This document shows positions 5,548 through 8,164 of a DNA stretch of 8,164 bases, in pieces. The DNA is taken from the NCBI GenBank assembly GCA_021781255.1, contig JAJXXG010000557.1:1-8164 (forward strand), given 5' to 3'. The position numbers and the translations under genes are program-made. The notes under the pieces were generated by a model. The model had not been told where the DNA came from. It did no database searches and was given only the letters and a program-made list of their open reading frames with translations. The stretch comes from Acidobacteriota bacterium. GTDB lineage: Bacteria > Acidobacteriota > Terriglobia > Terriglobales > Acidobacteriaceae. Every line of letters begins with the position of its first letter. Positions within the stretch are counted from its first letter, which is position 1.

Positions 5548-7956
5548 ATGAACCCGGACCCTGACATGCGCCAAATTCTCGTACTCTTCGCCCTCGTCCT
5601 CGCCTCCATGCAACTGTCCGGCCAAAGCCCGGTTCAGCCCGACCCGGCCCATCGCGACTGGAAGGCCGCGTGGATTACCCATCCGACGGCGCCGCTGCGG
5701 GAGCCGGTAGTGCTTCACTTCCGCCACACGCTGGAGCTGGCCGCGGTTCCGTCCAGCTATCCCGTACGCGTGAGTGCCGATAACCGCTTTGTCCTCTATG
5801 TGAACGGCAGGCGGGTGGGCGACGGGCCGGCGCGCGGCGACCTGGCCCACTGGCGCTACGAGCGCTTTGACCTGGCGCCGTTCCTGCAGGCCGGGAACAA
5901 CCTGATCACGGCCACGGTGTGGAACTTCGGCCTTTACGCCCCAGTCGCACAGATGAGCGACCGGACAGCCTTTTTGCTGGAAAGCGAGGCGGACGGGGCA
6001 AACTCCATCAGCACGCCGAAAGGCTGGCTGGTTGAAGTGGAGCCGGGCCAAAAGGCCCTGGATCGCAGCACGGTCAGCCTGCTGACCTACATGGCGGCGG
6101 GACCGGGCGAGGAGATTGACGCGGCAAGCTATGACTGGAACTGGAATACGCCGTCGGCAGCGGGGCCGTCATGGGTTCAGGGCGCCTCTCCCATGCGCGA
6201 CAGCGTCTTTCCGGGTACAAACAGGCCGCACGCGTGGGATACGACGGGAGACAACTTCTGGGGTCTGGTGCCCGATACGCTTCCGCACATGGAATACCGG
6301 CCGGTGAGCGCGGGACGGGTGGTGCGGGCGGACACGGATGCCCTGAAGGCCTTCCCTGCTTCCCCGGTCACGGTGCCTGCGGGCAGCCATGTACACCTGC
6401 TGCTGGACCGTAAGGCACTCACGACGGCGTATCCGGAGTTGTCTGTCTCCGGCGGCAAAGGGTCGCACATTCGTCTTACATACTCCGAGGCCCTGTATGA
6501 CAAAGCCTTACACAAGGGCGACCGGGATGAGGTGGGCGACCGAACCGCCCATGGCCTGCAGGACCGCTTTCTGCCAGATGGCGGCGCGCATCGCACCTTC
6601 GAACCGCTCTGGTGGCGCACGTGGCGCTATCTTGACCTGGACATCCAGACCGGGGGCGAAGCGCTGACGCTGGAGTCCTTGAAGGCCAACTTCACAGCGT
6701 ATCCGTTCGAGGAGCGCGCCACGTTCAAGTCCGGGGACCCGGCGCTGGACAAGATATGGGAAGTCAGTTGGCGGACGGCACGGCTTGATGCCCATGAGAC
6801 GTACATGGACACGCCCTACTACGAGCAACTCCAATATGTGGGCGACACGCGGATTCAGGCGCTGATTTCCTATACAGTGGCGGGCGATGACCGGCTGGCG
6901 CGTCAGGCCATCGAGGCGTTTGACGAGTCGCGCTCGCCGGACGGGCTGACCCGCAGCCGCTATCCCAGTTCCCTGCCGCAGACCATCCCTCCGTTTTCAC
7001 TGCTCTACGTCGGCATGTTGCATGACTACTGGCTGTACCGGCCTGATCCCGCGCTGGTGCGCGCATCGCTCCCGGGAACCCGCGCGGTGCTGGACTGGTT
7101 TGGCGCACACGAGCGTCCTGACGGCCTGCTTGAGAAGCTGCCCTGGTGGAGCTTCATCGACTGGGTCTCCAAAGGCGAGATCCCCACGTACGACGCTCAG
7201 GGCGAATCCTGCGTGACCACGCTGCAATACCTGGGCGCGCTGGACGCTGCGGCCGACATGGAGAAAGGCCTCGGCGACCCGCAGCGGACAAGCCGCTACC
7301 AGTCGCAGGCGGCGCATGTGCGCTCTGGAATCCGCGACAAGTGCTGGAGCCCGGAGCGCGGCCTGCTTGCCGACAATTCCGACAAAAAGATCTTCAGCCA
7401 GCAGTCCAACATTATGGCCGTGCTGTATGACGTTGTGCCAGCGGATCAGCAGCAGGCGGTGATGCGCAAGATAGTGGCGATTGAGCCGGGAACTACGCCG
7501 GACGGCGTCATGAGCGCCTCGTACTACTTCCGCTTCTACCTGGGCCGCGCGCTGGAGCATGCGGGCATGGCGGACGACTATCTGCAATCGCTTGACCCGT
7601 GGCGCAAGCTGCTGCCGCTGCACTTCAGCACGTGGCCGGAGACTCCGGGCAACACGCGGTCTGACTCGCACGCCTGGTCGGCGCATCCGGTGTATGACAT
7701 GCTGACGCTGGTGGCGGGCATCGAGCCGGCCAGACCGGGTTTTGCTTCGGTCCGCATCGCACCTCACCTGGGCGCGCTGAACTCCCTCACGGCCAGCTAC
7801 CCGCACCCCGACGGCGCCATCCGCGTGGACTACCAACGCAAGGGCGCGGGGCTGGACGCAACCATTACGCTGCCGGGCAAGCTCGGCGGGAGCTTCGCTT
7901 TCCGTGGCAAGGTCTGGCCGCTCAAAGCCGGAATGAATCACATCGTGACCGAGTAG
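5548..7956 (+). CDS. Secreted GH78 alpha-L-rhamnosidase-like glycoside hydrolase
   Basis: An 802-residue protein expected to remove terminal alpha-L-rhamnose from plant or microbial glycans outside the cytoplasm. A signal peptide is visible (hydrophobic core about 9-20, cleavage probably near 25-27) with no lipobox cysteine. Domains in order: an N-terminal jelly-roll, about 38-165 (AWITHP, YVNGRRVGDGPARGD); further beta domains to about 385; the (alpha/alpha)6 catalytic barrel, about 390-715; a C-terminal beta domain to 802. The catalytic segment DTPYYEQLQYVGD holds Asp421, Glu426 and Asp433. Their spacing (D-x4-E-x6-D) is that of Asp567, Glu572 and Asp579 in Bacillus RhaB, so Glu426 is the likely general acid. 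Glu698 in STWPETPGNTRSDSHAWS is the likely base. Substrate linkage cannot be read from sequence. The gene is divergent from the pst operon and is followed after 104 bp by a LacI-family gene that may regulate it. Confidence 0.87.
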   Translation: MNPDPDMRQILVLFALVLASMQLSGQSPVQPDPAHRDWKAAWITHPTAPLREPVVLHFRHTLELAAVPSSYPVRVSADNRFVLYVNGRRVGDGPARGDLAHWRYERFDLAPFLQAGNNLITATVWNFGLYAPVAQMSDRTAFLLESEADGANSISTPKGWLVEVEPGQKALDRSTVSLLTYMAAGPGEEIDAASYDWNWNTPSAAGPSWVQGASPMRDSVFPGTNRPHAWDTTGDNFWGLVPDTLPHMEYRPVSAGRVVRADTDALKAFPASPVTVPAGSHVHLLLDRKALTTAYPELSVSGGKGSHIRLTYSEALYDKALHKGDRDEVGDRTAHGLQDRFLPDGGAHRTFEPLWWRTWRYLDLDIQTGGEALTLESLKANFTAYPFEERATFKSGDPALDKIWEVSWRTARLDAHETYMDTPYYEQLQYVGDTRIQALISYTVAGDDRLARQAIEAFDESRSPDGLTRSRYPSSLPQTIPPFSLLYVGMLHDYWLYRPDPALVRASLPGTRAVLDWFGAHERPDGLLEKLPWWSFIDWVSKGEIPTYDAQGESCVTTLQYLGALDAAADMEKGLGDPQRTSRYQSQAAHVRSGIRDKCWSPERGLLADNSDKKIFSQQSNIMAVLYDVVPADQQQAVMRKIVAIEPGTTPDGVMSASYYFRFYLGRALEHAGMADDYLQSLDPWRKLLPLHFSTWPETPGNTRSDSHAWSAHPVYDMLTLVAGIEPARPGFASVRIAPHLGALNSLTASYPHPDGAIRVDYQRKGAGLDATITLPGKLGGSFAFRGKVWPLKAGMNHIVTE

Positions 7957-7995
7957 AGCGGAGGCCGTGCGCTTGCGCTGGCCGGCAAATTTGGC

Positions 7996-8005
7996 AAATC
8001 GATGT
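7996..8005. promoter_or_regulatory. Possible LacI-type operator (CG-centred palindrome)
   Basis: AAATCGATGT is symmetric at 8 of 10 positions around a central CG, with a perfect ATCGAT core. LacI-family operators are typically palindromes with a central CG, and this one sits 56 bp before a LacI-type start. Six-base palindromes are common by chance, so this is only a candidate. Confidence 0.2.
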
Positions 8006-8023
8006 ATTTATCGGGTAGCGCTG

Positions 8024-8041
8024 TTTTCCGAACTGGGAAAA
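8024..8041. repeat. Inverted repeat TTTTCC / GGAAAA
   Basis: TTTTCC (8024-8029) and GGAAAA (8036-8041) are perfect inverted arms around a 6-base spacer, ending 19 bp before the LacI-type ATG. The short arms could be an operator or may be chance. Nothing about them suggests a transcription terminator. Confidence 0.3.
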
Positions 8042-8060
8042 ACGTGTTACAACTCCAATC

Positions 8061-8164
8061 ATGGCAAAGGGAAAGGGTTCAACGCCCTCAGGTCACGTAA
8101 ACCTGAGGATGCTGGCCGAACATCTGGAGCTCTCGCAGACCACGGTCTCACTGGTTCTTAATAA
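8061..8164 (+). CDS. LacI-family transcriptional regulator, N-terminal fragment (3' end outside window)
   Basis: Only 34 codons fall inside the window, too few to appear in most ORF lists. After a basic, flexible start (MAKGKGSTPSGH) comes the LacI helix-turn-helix: VNLRMLAEHLELSQ (13-26) followed by the recognition helix TTVSLVLN (27-34). This matches the family pattern of a V-T-L-x-x-V-A opening, a V/L-S turn and TVSxVLN. In LacI proteins this domain binds a palindromic operator, and a C-terminal periplasmic-binding-like domain, beyond the window, senses a sugar. Its place just after a rhamnosidase suggests control of sugar utilisation, which is inference. There is no good Shine-Dalgarno before the ATG, so the start could shift, although it fits the usual distance to the helix-turn-helix. 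A longer open frame from 7967 in another frame is a shadow. Confidence 0.82.
   Translation, partial: MAKGKGSTPSGHVNLRMLAEHLELSQTTVSLVLN

Larger units (their letters stand above)
7957..8060. other. Intergenic region between the GH78 gene and the LacI-type gene
   Basis: This 104-bp gap holds no convincing terminator: GGCC arms with GCG/CGC inside (about 7964-7984) form only a short, interrupted stem and no T-run follows. It then becomes AT-rich, with a 9-bp-spaced direct repeat of GGCAAAT (7984-7990 and 7993-7999), a CG-centred imperfect palindrome and a TTTTCC/GGAAAA inverted repeat. No clear promoter pair and no good ribosome binding site are seen before the ATG at 8061. Confidence 0.6.

Noticed and set aside
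5391..5564. A 57-codon open frame on the plus strand in the divergent region (begins MEDPPLWPAF), with a loose AGGG upstream.
   Set aside because: It overlaps the GH78 start in another frame, crosses the inverted repeats and the promoter candidate, and matches nothing I recognise. It could be tested by conservation, but nothing in the sequence supports it.
5374..6051. A 225-codon minus-strand open frame reaching from the GH78 gene into the intergenic region.
   Set aside because: Most of it is antisense to the GH78 N-terminal domains; no ribosome binding site or domain is seen.
6997..7941. A 314-codon open frame on the minus strand inside the GH78 gene.
   Set aside because: It lies wholly opposite conserved catalytic and C-terminal coding sequence, and its Arg/Ala/His-rich product has no domain signal.
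7964..7984. A possible terminator hairpin after the GH78 stop.
   Set aside because: The stem is short and interrupted, the inner loop is tight, and no T-run follows.
7967..8161. A 64-codon plus-strand open frame at the right edge.
   Set aside because: It overlaps the LacI-type gene in a different frame. The frame from 8061 encodes a recognisable helix-turn-helix and this one does not.

Overview
The window looks like an ordinary chromosomal stretch from a high-GC Gram-negative soil bacterium. Acidobacteriota (Terriglobia/Acidobacteriaceae) is my best guess. It rests on protein style, the secreted GH78 enzyme next to a LacI-type gene, and base composition; there is no marker gene, so this is inference.

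Layout from left to right: (1) 2-1858, plus strand: the C-terminal 618 codons of an AddA/RecB-type helicase-nuclease for DNA double-strand-break processing, whose first half lies outside the window. (2) 5280-1861, minus strand: a compact phosphate-uptake operon, pstC-pstA-pstB-phoU, which meets the helicase gene tail to tail with only 2 bp between the stop codons. (3) 5281-5547: a 267-bp divergent control region. On the pstC side it carries two 11-bp-spaced repeats that resemble a Pho box. In the middle it has a cluster of TTGCCTGC/GCAGGCAA inverted repeats. On the other side are a weak promoter candidate and a good ribosome binding site. (4) 5548-7956, plus strand: a secreted GH78 alpha-L-rhamnosidase-like enzyme with the family's acidic catalytic residues in place. 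(5) 8061 to the right edge, plus strand: the first 34 codons of a LacI-family repressor, recognisable from its DNA-binding helix-turn-helix.

PstC and PstA would form the inner-membrane phosphate channel, PstB the ATPase that drives it, and PhoU the peripheral protein that links transporter state to the PhoR/PhoB phosphate response. The phosphate-binding protein PstS and the two-component regulators are not in the window, so they must be encoded elsewhere if present. The rhamnosidase and the LacI-type gene may form a separate sugar-utilisation unit, with the regulator responding to a released sugar; this is inferred from adjacency only.

I found no RNA genes, insertion sequences, CRISPR arrays, phage genes or convincing terminators, and no clear sign of a wholly new system. 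The most useful leads are the candidate Pho box, the missing pstS, the repeat cluster in the divergent region and the LacI start at the right edge.
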